Positions 1-6,076 of a stretch of DNA of 12,602 nucleotides are shown here, one piece after another (within the stretch, counting starts at the first letter, position 1; the number at the start of each line of letters is the position of its first letter). A program made the position numbers and the translations under genes. The notes under the pieces were generated by a model. The model was not told the origin of the DNA. It saw nothing but the letters and a program-made list of their open reading frames with translations, and did no database searches. Where the stretch lies: the NCBI GenBank assembly GCA_946404295.1, contig CAMJDE010000027.1, positions 1 to 12,602 of the forward strand, given 5' to 3'. Origin of the DNA: an uncultured Clostridia bacterium (GTDB lineage Bacteria > Bacillota > Clostridia > Oscillospirales > CAG-272).

Positions 1-443
1 GGATCGAGTCGCCGGGGCTCTCGGCGGCGCCCGCGATCGCTGAACTGATCGGCGAGATGCTCGGCGAAGCGGGACTGCTCCCCGAAAAGCCGATGGCGAA
101 CTTCAACCCCGTGCGTACCGTCGTGCGTCCGAAGGAGATGTCCGACGCAGAGCGCGACGCGCTGATCAAACGCGACCCCGCCTACGGACGGATCGTCTGC
201 CGGTGCGAAGAGGTCTCGGAGGGTGAGATCCGCGACGCGCTGCGGCAAAATCCTCCGGCGCTGACCCTCGACGGGATCAAGCGGCGCACCCGCGCGATGA
301 TGGGTCGCTGCCAGGGCGGGTTCTGCACCCCGTCGCTGCTCTCGCTGGTCAGCCGCGAGCGCAACATCGACGAGACCGAAGTCAAGAAGAACGACGGCGA
401 GAGTTTTATCGCTCACGAAAGAACGAAAGGGGGCAACCGATAA
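1..443 (+). CDS. GlpA/LhgO-type FAD-dependent oxidoreductase, C-terminal part with BFD-like [2Fe-2S] domain (5' end outside window)
   Basis: Only the 3' part is present; the reading frame is open from base 3, and the in-frame ATG at 57 is internal. The first visible residues (IESPGLSAAPAIAE) match the end of the FAD-binding fold of GlpA and L-2-hydroxyglutarate oxidase-like enzymes. A BFD-like ferredoxin domain follows, with a C-x-C pair (codons 198-206 region, VCRCEEV) and a later C-x4-C pair (GRCQGGFC, about 306-326). These four cysteines are the expected [2Fe-2S] ligands. In anaerobic Firmicutes such proteins are usually annotated as glycerol-3-phosphate dehydrogenase subunits, and the downstream oxidoreductase plus DUF1667 gene support that. 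The specific substrate is inferred from gene order, because the catalytic domain lies outside the window. The stop codon TAA at 441-443 shares one base with the next ATG, so translation is probably coupled. The last roughly 25 residues are a polar tail. Confidence 0.88.
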   Translation, partial: IESPGLSAAPAIAELIGEMLGEAGLLPEKPMANFNPVRTVVRPKEMSDAERDALIKRDPAYGRIVCRCEEVSEGEIRDALRQNPPALTLDGIKRRTRAMMGRCQGGFCTPSLLSLVSRERNIDETEVKKNDGESFIAHERTKGGNR

Positions 444-1723
444 TGGCAAACGAAACGATGAAGGCGTTGCCCGAAACGAAGGTCGGACTGCTCGTGATCG
501 GCGCGGGCCCCGCGGGGCTTGCCGCCGCCGTCGCCGCCTACGACCGCGGCGTGCGCGATATTCTGATCTGCGAACGGCAGGATTTTGCCGGCGGGATCCT
601 CCCGCAATGTATCCATAACGGGTTCGGGCTCAAACGCTTCGGCGAGGAGTTGACCGGTCCCGAGTACGCCGGGCGCTACGAGAAGATGGCGGAAGAGCGC
701 GGAATCAAGATCGAGTACGGCGCGACCGTGACCAAACTCTCGGACGACCGCCGCGTGACCGTTCTCTCGGAAGAGGGAATGAAGGTCTACGCCGCCGACG
801 CCGTGATCCTCGCGATGGGCTGCCGCGAGCGGCCGCGCGGCGCGCTTCCCGTCGTGGGAACGCGTCCCGCCGGGATCTATACCGCCGGATGCGCGCAGAA
901 GATGGTGAACCGGATGGGTCTGCTCCCGGGGCGCGAGATCGTGATCCTCGGATCGGGCGACATCGGTCTGATTATGGCGCGCCGGATGACGCTCGAGGGC
1001 GCGCACGTGAAAGCGGTGTGCGAGGTGATGGATCATCCGGGCGGACTGCGCCGGAACATCGTCCAATGCCTTGACGATTTCGGGATCCCGCTCTACCTCT
1101 CGACGACCGTCGTGGAGGTCGAGGGCGAGGATCGCTTGACCGCCGTCACGGTCGCGGAGGTCGACGAGCGCCGCCGCCCGATCCCGGGCACCGAACGCAG
1201 GATCGAGTGCGATACGCTCCTGCTCTCGGTCGGTCTGATCCCCGAGAACGAACTGACAAGACAAGCCGGCATCACGATCGACCCGGTGACGAACGGCGCC
1301 GCCGTCCGTGAGAACCGCGAGACCTCGATCCCCGGCGTCTTTGCCTGCGGAAACGTGCTGCACGTGCACGACCTCGTGGACTTCGTGTCCGAAGAGGGCG
1401 AGATCGCCGGGAACGCCGCCGCGGATTACCTCGCAAACAAAGAAAAAATCGAAACCGCCCCCGTCGCCCGTATCACGGCGAAGAACGGCGTGCGGTACAC
1501 GGTGCCGGAATATATCGGCGAGGGCGATACGGCGAAGGTCACGGTCTTCTTCCGCGTGTCGGACAGTTTCCGCGACGCGACCCTGGTCGCCGAGAACGCG
1601 GACGGCGTGATCCTCTCGAAGAAGGTGCGCCGGATGGTCCCGGGCGAGATGCAGCGCGTGGATCTGCCGCGTGAGAAACTGGTCGGGGAAGTGGTGCTCT
1701 CGGTCGCCCCGCAAGGGAACTGA
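443..1723 (+). CDS. NAD(P)/FAD-dependent oxidoreductase (GlpB-like partner of the GlpA-type enzyme)
   Basis: This 426-aa two-dinucleotide flavoprotein has an N-terminal FAD Rossmann motif (VIGAGPAGLAAAV, residues 18-30), a central NAD(P)-binding motif (ILGSGDIGLIMARR, 168-181), and the C-terminal FAD-contacting stretch SIPGVFACGN with the family's HVHDLVDFVSEEGE (about 295-320). The segment GGILPQCIHNGFGL (50-63) is characteristic of the oxidoreductase encoded next to GlpA-like genes in Clostridia and Thermotoga. No redox-active CxxC disulfide of thioredoxin-reductase type is visible. It probably moves electrons between the GlpA-type flavoprotein/[2Fe-2S] subunit and NAD(P)(H) or another carrier; this role is inferred. 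The start overlaps the previous stop (TAATG), with a GAAAGGGGG Shine-Dalgarno about 10 nt upstream. The C-terminal roughly 85 residues (PVARITAKNG onward) form a small beta-rich tail typical of this family. Confidence 0.9.
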   Translation: MANETMKALPETKVGLLVIGAGPAGLAAAVAAYDRGVRDILICERQDFAGGILPQCIHNGFGLKRFGEELTGPEYAGRYEKMAEERGIKIEYGATVTKLSDDRRVTVLSEEGMKVYAADAVILAMGCRERPRGALPVVGTRPAGIYTAGCAQKMVNRMGLLPGREIVILGSGDIGLIMARRMTLEGAHVKAVCEVMDHPGGLRRNIVQCLDDFGIPLYLSTTVVEVEGEDRLTAVTVAEVDERRRPIPGTERRIECDTLLLSVGLIPENELTRQAGITIDPVTNGAAVRENRETSIPGVFACGNVLHVHDLVDFVSEEGEIAGNAAADYLANKEKIETAPVARITAKNGVRYTVPEYIGEGDTAKVTVFFRVSDSFRDATLVAENADGVILSKKVRRMVPGEMQRVDLPREKLVGEVVLSVAPQGN

Positions 1724-1724
1724 C

Positions 1725-1759
1725 CGGGGACTTCCCCGCCCCGCTTCCCCGCTCGCGGG
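1725..1759 (+). other. GC-rich intergenic hairpins between oxidoreductase and DUF1667 genes
   Basis: Two short perfect palindromes follow the oxidoreductase stop codon. CGGGG (1725-1729) pairs with CCCCG (1734-1738) around ACTT, and CCCG (1748-1751) pairs with CGGG (1756-1759) around CTCG. Neither is followed by a T-run, so they are not clear terminators. They may act as an mRNA processing or stability boundary within the operon, which is inference. Confidence 0.4.
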
Positions 1760-1787
1760 ATTTGTCGAAAAGTTGCGAAGAAAGGAT

Positions 1788-1805
1788 CTTCCCCCGATGG
1801 GGAAG
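1788..1805 (+). promoter_or_regulatory. Hairpin covering the Shine-Dalgarno site of the DUF1667 gene
   Basis: CTTCCCC (1788-1794) is perfectly complementary to GGGGAAG (1799-1805), with a CGAT loop. The right arm contains the only purine-rich Shine-Dalgarno candidate (GGGGAAGG, 1799-1806) for the downstream start at 1811. In mRNA this 7-bp stem would hide the ribosome-binding site until melted, so it may limit or couple translation of the small protein. The pairing is read directly; the regulatory effect is inferred. Confidence 0.45.
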
Positions 1806-1810
1806 GATGA

Positions 1811-2173
1811 GTGAAGATTATGGAAAACGTCGAAAAGATCCGCCGTTTCCCCTGTACCGTCTGCCCGATGGGGTGCGAACTCACCGTCGATACCGCTACG
1901 CTTGAAGTGACCGGCAACGGCTGCCCGCGCGGGAAGGCGTACGGCGTGGCGGAGGTGACCCATCCGACCCGCACCCTCACGACCACCGTCGCCGTGCGCG
2001 GCGCCGATCGCGTGATCGCCGTCCGTACCGATAAGCCGATCCCGAAGGAGTTGCTCCTGCCCGCGATGGACTTCGTGCGCGCCTACGTCGCGCCCGAAAC
2101 CGTCGAACCCGGCGCCGTCCTCGTCGAGGGCTTTATGGGCACCGACGCCAACCTCGTCGTGACCGGAAAGTAA
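1811..2173 (+). CDS. DUF1667 domain-containing Cys-rich small protein
   Basis: This 120-aa protein begins with a cysteine cluster C15-x2-C18-x3-C22 (PCTVCPMGC) followed by C38 in NGCPRG. The spacing resembles the [4Fe-4S] domain at the N-terminus of molybdopterin oxidoreductases, so a [4Fe-4S] cluster is a reasonable inference. The rest (TRTLTTTV, KPIPKELL, DANLVVTGK) matches the DUF1667 pattern. In Clostridia and Thermotoga such genes lie third in the glycerol-3-phosphate dehydrogenase trio, so it is probably a small electron-transfer or maturation subunit of the two upstream flavoproteins. The start is uncertain. GTG 1811 lies only 4 nt after GGAAGG, while ATG 1820 lies 13 nt after it and removes three residues. 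It is the last gene of the operon; repeat copy A begins about 20-25 nt after its stop. Confidence 0.85.
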   Translation: MKIMENVEKIRRFPCTVCPMGCELTVDTATLEVTGNGCPRGKAYGVAEVTHPTRTLTTTVAVRGADRVIAVRTDKPIPKELLLPAMDFVRAYVAPETVEPGAVLVEGFMGTDANLVVTGK

Positions 2174-2191
2174 GACGAAGGGGTACGAGGA

Positions 2192-2298
2192 GGACGCGCC
2201 CGCTTTCTTGAAAGAAAGCGGGGCAAAGAACTTCAATAATGGAATATTGAAGAGCAAAACGGCAGTTCGCTGCCGTTTTGCGGTTTCAAAAACGGAAC
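2192..2298 (+). repeat. Triple-hairpin intergenic element, copy A
   Basis: Three hairpins follow each other. H1 pairs 2199-2208 with 2213-2222 (CCCGCTTTCT / AGAAAGCGGG, loop TGAA). H2 pairs 2231-2238 with 2245-2252 (CTTCAATA / TATTGAAG). H3 pairs 2254-2265 with 2270-2281 (12 bp, GCAAAACGGCAG, loop TTCG). A shared 17-nt tail follows at 2282-2298. A second copy lies inverted at 7322-7424. H3 has A4 before and T4 after its GC core, so it could serve as a weak bidirectional terminator for the redox operon. The conserved multi-hairpin layout suggests a dispersed repeat family or a 3'-UTR RNA element instead of a simple terminator. The repeat is seen directly; its role is not known. Confidence 0.85.
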
Positions 2299-2436
2299 GG
2301 AGAGAAAGAACTCGCCGTTCTATTTATTGTCGGGGAACGAATTCGGTCGTCCGAAAAAAACAAAAGCAGACTTGTTCTGGAGAGATTAGGCGCGTGCGCG
2401 AGAAGGCTCCGTTCCAGCCCCATAACCGAAAACGGC
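2299..2436. other. Intergenic stretch with no recognised feature
   Basis: Between repeat copy A and the promoter of the 908-aa lipoprotein there is a moderately AT-rich stretch. It has one small palindrome (AGAAC, 5-nt loop, GTTCT, near 2308-2322) followed by ATTTATT. No credible coding frame, tRNA or riboswitch fold was recognised. The frames that stay open here start within the repeat or lack Shine-Dalgarno sites. Confidence 0.4.
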
Positions 2437-2465
2437 TTGCTTTTCAAAACAAAGTATGCTATACT
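2437..2465 (+). promoter_or_regulatory. Sigma-A-type promoter with extended -10
   Basis: The -35 box is TTGCTT (2437-2442). A 17-nt spacer separates it from the -10 box TATACT (2460-2465), which is preceded by TG at 2457-2458 (TGC-TATACT). This is an excellent vegetative promoter with an extended -10. The predicted transcript starts near 2472 and has a roughly 28-nt leader with a GGGAGGT Shine-Dalgarno (2488-2494) 5 nt before the ATG at 2500. Confidence 0.8.
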
Positions 2466-2499
2466 TTCAGTATCTGGTATTCTTATTGGGAGGTAATAT

Positions 2500-5226
2500 A
2501 TGAAAGCAGTACGCATCCTTACAATCTCGCTTCTGCTTTTTTGCCTTGCGTTCGTGTTTGCCTCGTGCGAGTTTGGTGGAGAAACCACGCCTGCCGGCAC
2601 GACAGGAACGCCTAAATCTGACGAGGCGAAAATCGTTTCATTCGAGGGGTTCACGCTTGAGGGAACCACGTTCTCTCTCACCGTTCCGAATGCGACCGAC
2701 GGAGTCTCATTTCCCTCTCTGGTCGCGGTCAGCGAAGGCGCGACCTGGCAGGTCAGCACCGACCGGGAAGGTTATCAGACCGTCCCGACCAAGAGCGTTT
2801 CTCTTGCCGAGGGGGAAAATACCTTCTATATTCTGGTCACGGCAGAGGATGGCGAGACTCTCGTGCTCTACACCGTAAAGATCCTGCGCACGCCGCTCTA
2901 TACCGTCACTTTTGAGACCGACGGTGGGACGGCTGTCGAATCACTGAAAGTTCCGGGCGGCGAAACGATCGCCCCGCCCGCGACCGTCCCCACCCGCGCA
3001 GGCTACGAGTTCGCCGGTTGGGACAACGATTTCACGGCGCCGATCACGGCGAACCTGACGGTCAGGGCGCGCTGGACGCCGAACACCGACACCGTCTACA
3101 CCGTCGAATACTATCTGCAGAACAAGGTGGGAACGGGGTACGAAAGAGTCGAAGCCGAGCAAAAGGTCGGGACCACGGCGCAAACCGTTACGGCAGAGCA
3201 GAAAACCTTCGATCATTTCACCTATTCCGCGACCGGAAGCGCCCCGAGCGGTTCCATCGCCGGGGACGGCTCGTTGGTCCTGAAAATGTACTATACCCGC
3301 AACCTTTATACCGTCACCTTCGCAGGCAACGGCGGGACCTTGAAAAGCGGGACCTCGACCCAGAAGGTGCGCTACGGCGCAGCCGCCTCCATCCCGACCT
3401 TTACCCGCAACGGATACGAGTTTACGGGATGGGACAGCACGGAGGGATGCTCCGAAGTGGAACGGGATCTGACGGTCACGGCGCAGTGGCAGATCGTCAC
3501 CTACACCGTCACCTACAATCTTGACGGCGGCACGAACGACGCAAGCAACCCCGCAACCTACAAGATTACCGACGTCGTCACGCTCGCAGCCCCCGTACGC
3601 GGAGAAGACAACTTCGTCGGATGGTATCTCCCGAACGGGCAGAAGGTCGAAAGGCTGACGGGGATGTACGGAAATCTGACGCTGACGGCGAGATGGGGCG
3701 TGCTTCTTGACAAATGGGAAACGATGGGCGAAGAACTCTCGACTCTCGACGCGAAGTACCGGAATATCAAAATCGAATTAAGCTCCTACGGCGACGTGGA
3801 GAAACGGTCGAGAAACGATGTCTTCCTTGCGGGACCGGACGAGATCGACGGCTCCACCCCCATTATTCAAAAGATGATCTACGAGCGGAACGCCGCTGCG
3901 AACCTCGCGCTCGGCACGACGATCAGCTACGTCTACTGGGATTACGGTTGGGGACAACAGTCACCCAAGATTACGACCGCCGTGCAGGGGAACGCCGCCG
4001 ACGCGCCGGATCTCTTCGTCAATATGATCTACGACCTCGGGCTCTCGACGCTCAACGGTTGCTTTAAGGACGTCTGGACCATCCCGGACTCGTACTTTGA
4101 TTTTTCGGCGGAGGGTTGGCTTACCGAATGGATGAACGGTCTGTCTCTCACTGGTGATCGCGCTTACACCCTCGGCAGCGATTACTTCCTCGATATTTAT
4201 CGTTCCATGACTGTTCTTCCCTTCAACGCGACTCTGATGGACGATAATGCCGCGAAACTCGCGCCTGCGCTCTTCGGCAGCGCGCTCGGGCAGAACGAGA
4301 CCATGTCGGATCGGTTCTACAGCTACGTGGAAGCCGGCAACTGGACTTGGGACGCGCTCGGGAAACTCTCGGCGGCGATCTGGACGGACACCGATTGGGA
4401 CAGCCAGACCTCGATCGGCGACACACTCGGGATCATTGCCGACGCCAACAGCGGTCTGTGTGCCGCGGTAATCCTCTATACCGCAGACATTCCTCTGACC
4501 GAAACCTACGCCAAGAACGGGCAGCAGTGGATCCGCTATCCTGCGAGCTCGACCTCTCTCGGCGCGATCTTCGACGCCGTGGCGGGGGTCTTCAACGGCA
4601 ACGGCGCGTTGGTGACGAACGCGAGTACGACCGGCTCCACGGCACAAAGCCCCGGCGTCACCTACCACAACGTCAAGTTTGCGGAAGGCACGCTACTCTT
4701 TGCCGGACCGAGAATGCTCGGTTCGTTGGACGACGACGTATTCCAAACGATGAACGATCTCGTATCGGTCGTTCCGCTTCCGAAGGTGAGTACCGACAAG
4801 GAGTACCGGACACTGATCCACAACGTCGCGGATGCCGGAGCGATCAACGTCAACGTCAATCCCCGGAAGGCGAAAGCGATGACCGCGTACCTGCAGTACT
4901 GCGCGGAGAACTCGGGTGAGATCAGGAACCAGTTCCTCGACGTGTATACGAAGTACGGTACGTTCACCTACAGTTACGGGACCGACCGGATGCTTGACGT
5001 CATCTACGCCGGGATCACCGACGGCTTCGACAAGGCTGTCGAGGACCTGATGAACAACAATACGGTCAAACCCAAACGCTGGCACGCGATCATCAAGGAT
5101 CATTCATTCCGTTGGAGCAGCGACGATCTCGCCTCGGTGTATCAGTCCGCCGTCAACGAGAAGCAGGCGAGGTTGGACAGTGTTCTTGAGACCTGGTACA
5201 CGCTGCCGAAAGCGCAAATCAACTGA
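2500..5226 (+). CDS. Lipoprotein fusing cadherin-like and InlB B-repeat domains to an extracellular solute-binding-protein-like domain
   Basis: This 908-aa protein is exported. It has a hydrophobic signal peptide (residues 1-22) and a lipobox-like VFASC with Cys23, then a low-complexity Thr/Gly linker. Residues about 46-130 look like a cadherin-like beta-sandwich (SLAEGENTFYILVTAEDGET near its end). Three InlB/Listeria-Bacteroides B-repeats follow at about 133-192, 269-331 and 334-399, each with a GYEFAGW-type core (GYEFAGWDN, GYEFTGWDS, NFVGWYLP). A MucBP-like segment (YTVEYYLQN...KMYYTRN, about 198-268) sits between the first two. Residues about 400-908 resemble a type-1 ABC sugar-binding protein, with SDYFLDIYRSMTVLPFN, NWTWDALGKLSAAIW and VVPLPK as family-like landmarks. 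No permease or ATPase gene lies nearby, so it may serve distant transport genes or act as a surface carbohydrate-binding protein. The substrate is unknown. It is transcribed alone from a strong promoter. A possible terminator is formed at its stop. Confidence 0.85.
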   Translation: MKAVRILTISLLLFCLAFVFASCEFGGETTPAGTTGTPKSDEAKIVSFEGFTLEGTTFSLTVPNATDGVSFPSLVAVSEGATWQVSTDREGYQTVPTKSVSLAEGENTFYILVTAEDGETLVLYTVKILRTPLYTVTFETDGGTAVESLKVPGGETIAPPATVPTRAGYEFAGWDNDFTAPITANLTVRARWTPNTDTVYTVEYYLQNKVGTGYERVEAEQKVGTTAQTVTAEQKTFDHFTYSATGSAPSGSIAGDGSLVLKMYYTRNLYTVTFAGNGGTLKSGTSTQKVRYGAAASIPTFTRNGYEFTGWDSTEGCSEVERDLTVTAQWQIVTYTVTYNLDGGTNDASNPATYKITDVVTLAAPVRGEDNFVGWYLPNGQKVERLTGMYGNLTLTARWGVLLDKWETMGEELSTLDAKYRNIKIELSSYGDVEKRSRNDVFLAGPDEIDGSTPIIQKMIYERNAAANLALGTTISYVYWDYGWGQQSPKITTAVQGNAADAPDLFVNMIYDLGLSTLNGCFKDVWTIPDSYFDFSAEGWLTEWMNGLSLTGDRAYTLGSDYFLDIYRSMTVLPFNATLMDDNAAKLAPALFGSALGQNETMSDRFYSYVEAGNWTWDALGKLSAAIWTDTDWDSQTSIGDTLGIIADANSGLCAAVILYTADIPLTETYAKNGQQWIRYPASSTSLGAIFDAVAGVFNGNGALVTNASTTGSTAQSPGVTYHNVKFAEGTLLFAGPRMLGSLDDDVFQTMNDLVSVVPLPKVSTDKEYRTLIHNVADAGAINVNVNPRKAKAMTAYLQYCAENSGEIRNQFLDVYTKYGTFTYSYGTDRMLDVIYAGITDGFDKAVEDLMNNNTVKPKRWHAIIKDHSFRWSSDDLASVYQSAVNEKQARLDSVLETWYTLPKAQIN

Positions 5227-5239
5227 GCTTTGGTTTTTT
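5206..5239 (+). terminator. Weak intrinsic terminator at the end of the 908-aa lipoprotein gene
   Basis: CCGAAAGC (5206-5213) can pair with GCTTTGG (5227-5233) if one G is bulged. The 13-nt loop contains the stop codon, and T6 (5234-5239) follows. The stem is short and overlaps the coding end, so this is a tentative call. Confidence 0.35.
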
Positions 5240-5242
5240 CGC

Positions 5243-5337
5243 GCCCGAGGGCTTGCCAATCGGGCATATCGAGTTTCCCGAACAAAGTGAGGGAAACATA
5301 TCGAAATTACCTCAGGAAAACGAGGCAATTTTATCGA
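5243..5337. repeat. Tandem TATCGA-box and hairpin array
   Basis: The hexamer TATCGA occurs at 5267-5272, 5299-5304 and 5332-5337, spaced 32 and 33 nt, mostly as CATATCGA. Each interval is a different hairpin. GTTTCCC (5273-5279) pairs with GGGAAAC (5291-5297). AATTACCTC (5305-5313) pairs with GAGGCAATT (5322-5330) with one mismatch. Before the first box, GCCCGA (5243-5248) pairs with TCGGGC (5260-5265). The boxes are fixed while the hairpin sequences differ, so the palindromic form and box spacing appear to matter more than sequence. No coding function is likely. Whether it is a dispersed repeat family, a protein-binding array or a 3' or 5' RNA structure is unknown. Confidence 0.65.
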
Positions 5338-5398
5338 ACGGAGCGGTACGCGCCGTATCTCGACAGGGCGCCCGCGCCGTCCTTTTTGATCGGAAGGA

Positions 5399-5427
5399 TT
5401 GCGTTGCGCGTTTCGGTCGGGTATCAT
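5399..5427 (+). promoter_or_regulatory. Probable promoter of the sigma factor / membrane protein operon
   Basis: TTGCGT (5399-5404), a 17-nt spacer and TATCAT (5422-5427) form a plausible sigma-A-like promoter about 90 nt upstream of the TTG start. It matches less well than the promoters at 2437 and 9324-9352. An ECF-type autoregulated promoter could also be present but cannot be recognised without related operons. Confidence 0.45.
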
Positions 5428-5500
5428 TTATTTGTTTTGTTGCGTAACCAAATCATTCGGAACGTTGCTTAATAGGGCAAAGGGTGCAAACCCCGAAAAG

Positions 5501-5507
5501 AAAGGAG
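5501..5507 (+). promoter_or_regulatory. Shine-Dalgarno site that fixes the TTG start of the sigma factor
   Basis: AAAGGAG lies 8 nt before the TTG at 5516-5518. No ATG or GTG start gives a better product. The translated sequence from this TTG (EDSQIVDLYFARNENA) matches the expected N-terminus of this sigma factor family, while upstream in-frame sequence does not. Confidence 0.75.
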
Positions 5508-5515
5508 CAAAAAAC

Positions 5516-6076
5516 TTGGAAGACAGTCAGATCGTAGACCTGTATTTTGCGCGAAATGAAAACGCCCTGACCGAAACCGCGCAAAAGTACGGTTCTCTTC
5601 TGCGTTCTGTCTCGAGACGGATCACGGAAGATGAGCCGACCGCCGAAGAGTGTGAAAACGACACCTATCTCGAGGCGTGGAACCTGATCCCGCCGCACGA
5701 ACCGCGCACCTACTTATCGGCGTTTTTAACGCGCATCGTGCGTTCGCTATCAATCAACCGATGCGTCGAACGAAACCGTCTGAAACGGAAGGCGACGGTC
5801 ACTACCCTCTCGAACGAATTGGAGGAGTGCCTGCCGTCGGGGGGCGACGTCGCACGGGAACTGGAAGGCAAGGAACTTGCCGAATGCGTCAGTCGCTTTC
5901 TTATGGAACAGTCGGCTGAAAAGCGCGTGATTTTTCTGCACCGTTATTACTATTGCGACAAGATCGCGGCGATTGCGGCGCGCTTTGAAACGACGAGCGG
6001 TAAAATCAAACTCGTCCTGTTCCGGATGCGGAAAGAACTCTGCGAACGTCTGAAAAAGGAGGGGTACACGGTATGA
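5516..6076 (+). CDS. RNA polymerase sigma factor, sigma-70 family (ECF-like)
   Basis: Translation from TTG 5516 gives 186 aa, the usual size for an ECF sigma factor. Region 2 spans about residues 20-85, with AEECENDTYLEAWNLIPPH followed by YLSAFLTRIVRSLSINR, the core-binding and -10 recognition part. A variable acidic linker (100-118) follows. Region 4 (about 120-182) ends in a helix-turn-helix, DKIAAIAARFETTSGKIKLVLFRMRKEL, for -35 recognition. This subtype, with an N-terminus like ME-DS-x-I-x-x-LY and a PPH motif in region 2, is frequent in gut Clostridia and is normally encoded just before a membrane protein, as here. Its stop overlaps the next gene's ATG by 4 nt (ATGA, 6073-6076), indicating coupled translation. 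The target genes and inducing signal are unknown. The 908-aa lipoprotein upstream is a candidate neighbour target only. Confidence 0.9.
   Translation: MEDSQIVDLYFARNENALTETAQKYGSLLRSVSRRITEDEPTAEECENDTYLEAWNLIPPHEPRTYLSAFLTRIVRSLSINRCVERNRLKRKATVTTLSNELEECLPSGGDVARELEGKELAECVSRFLMEQSAEKRVIFLHRYYYCDKIAAIAARFETTSGKIKLVLFRMRKELCERLKKEGYTV

Noticed and set aside
413..2257. 614-aa minus-strand open frame
   Set aside because: It is antisense to the oxidoreductase and DUF1667 genes and starts within repeat copy A. It is His/Asp/Arg-rich with no recognisable motif, typical of a codon-bias shadow.
2208..2615. Open frame across the intergenic region before the 908-aa lipoprotein
   Set aside because: It begins inside hairpin H1, runs through the repeat, the promoter and the real gene's start, and has basic low-quality composition. 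No Shine-Dalgarno supports it.
5243..5337. CRISPR array
   Set aside because: The repeated box is only 6-8 nt and the intervals are self-complementary, unlike unique spacers. No cas genes are present.
5230..5472. Small plus-strand open frames (also 5253-5447) between the lipoprotein and sigma genes
   Set aside because: They translate the TATCGA-box hairpin array and promoter region. There is no Shine-Dalgarno, and composition follows the palindromes.
5399..5515. Longer sigma factor N-terminus
   Set aside because: The frame is open to the left, but this part contains the likely promoter and matches no sigma domain. The TTG at 5516 has a strong, well-spaced Shine-Dalgarno and gives the family N-terminus.
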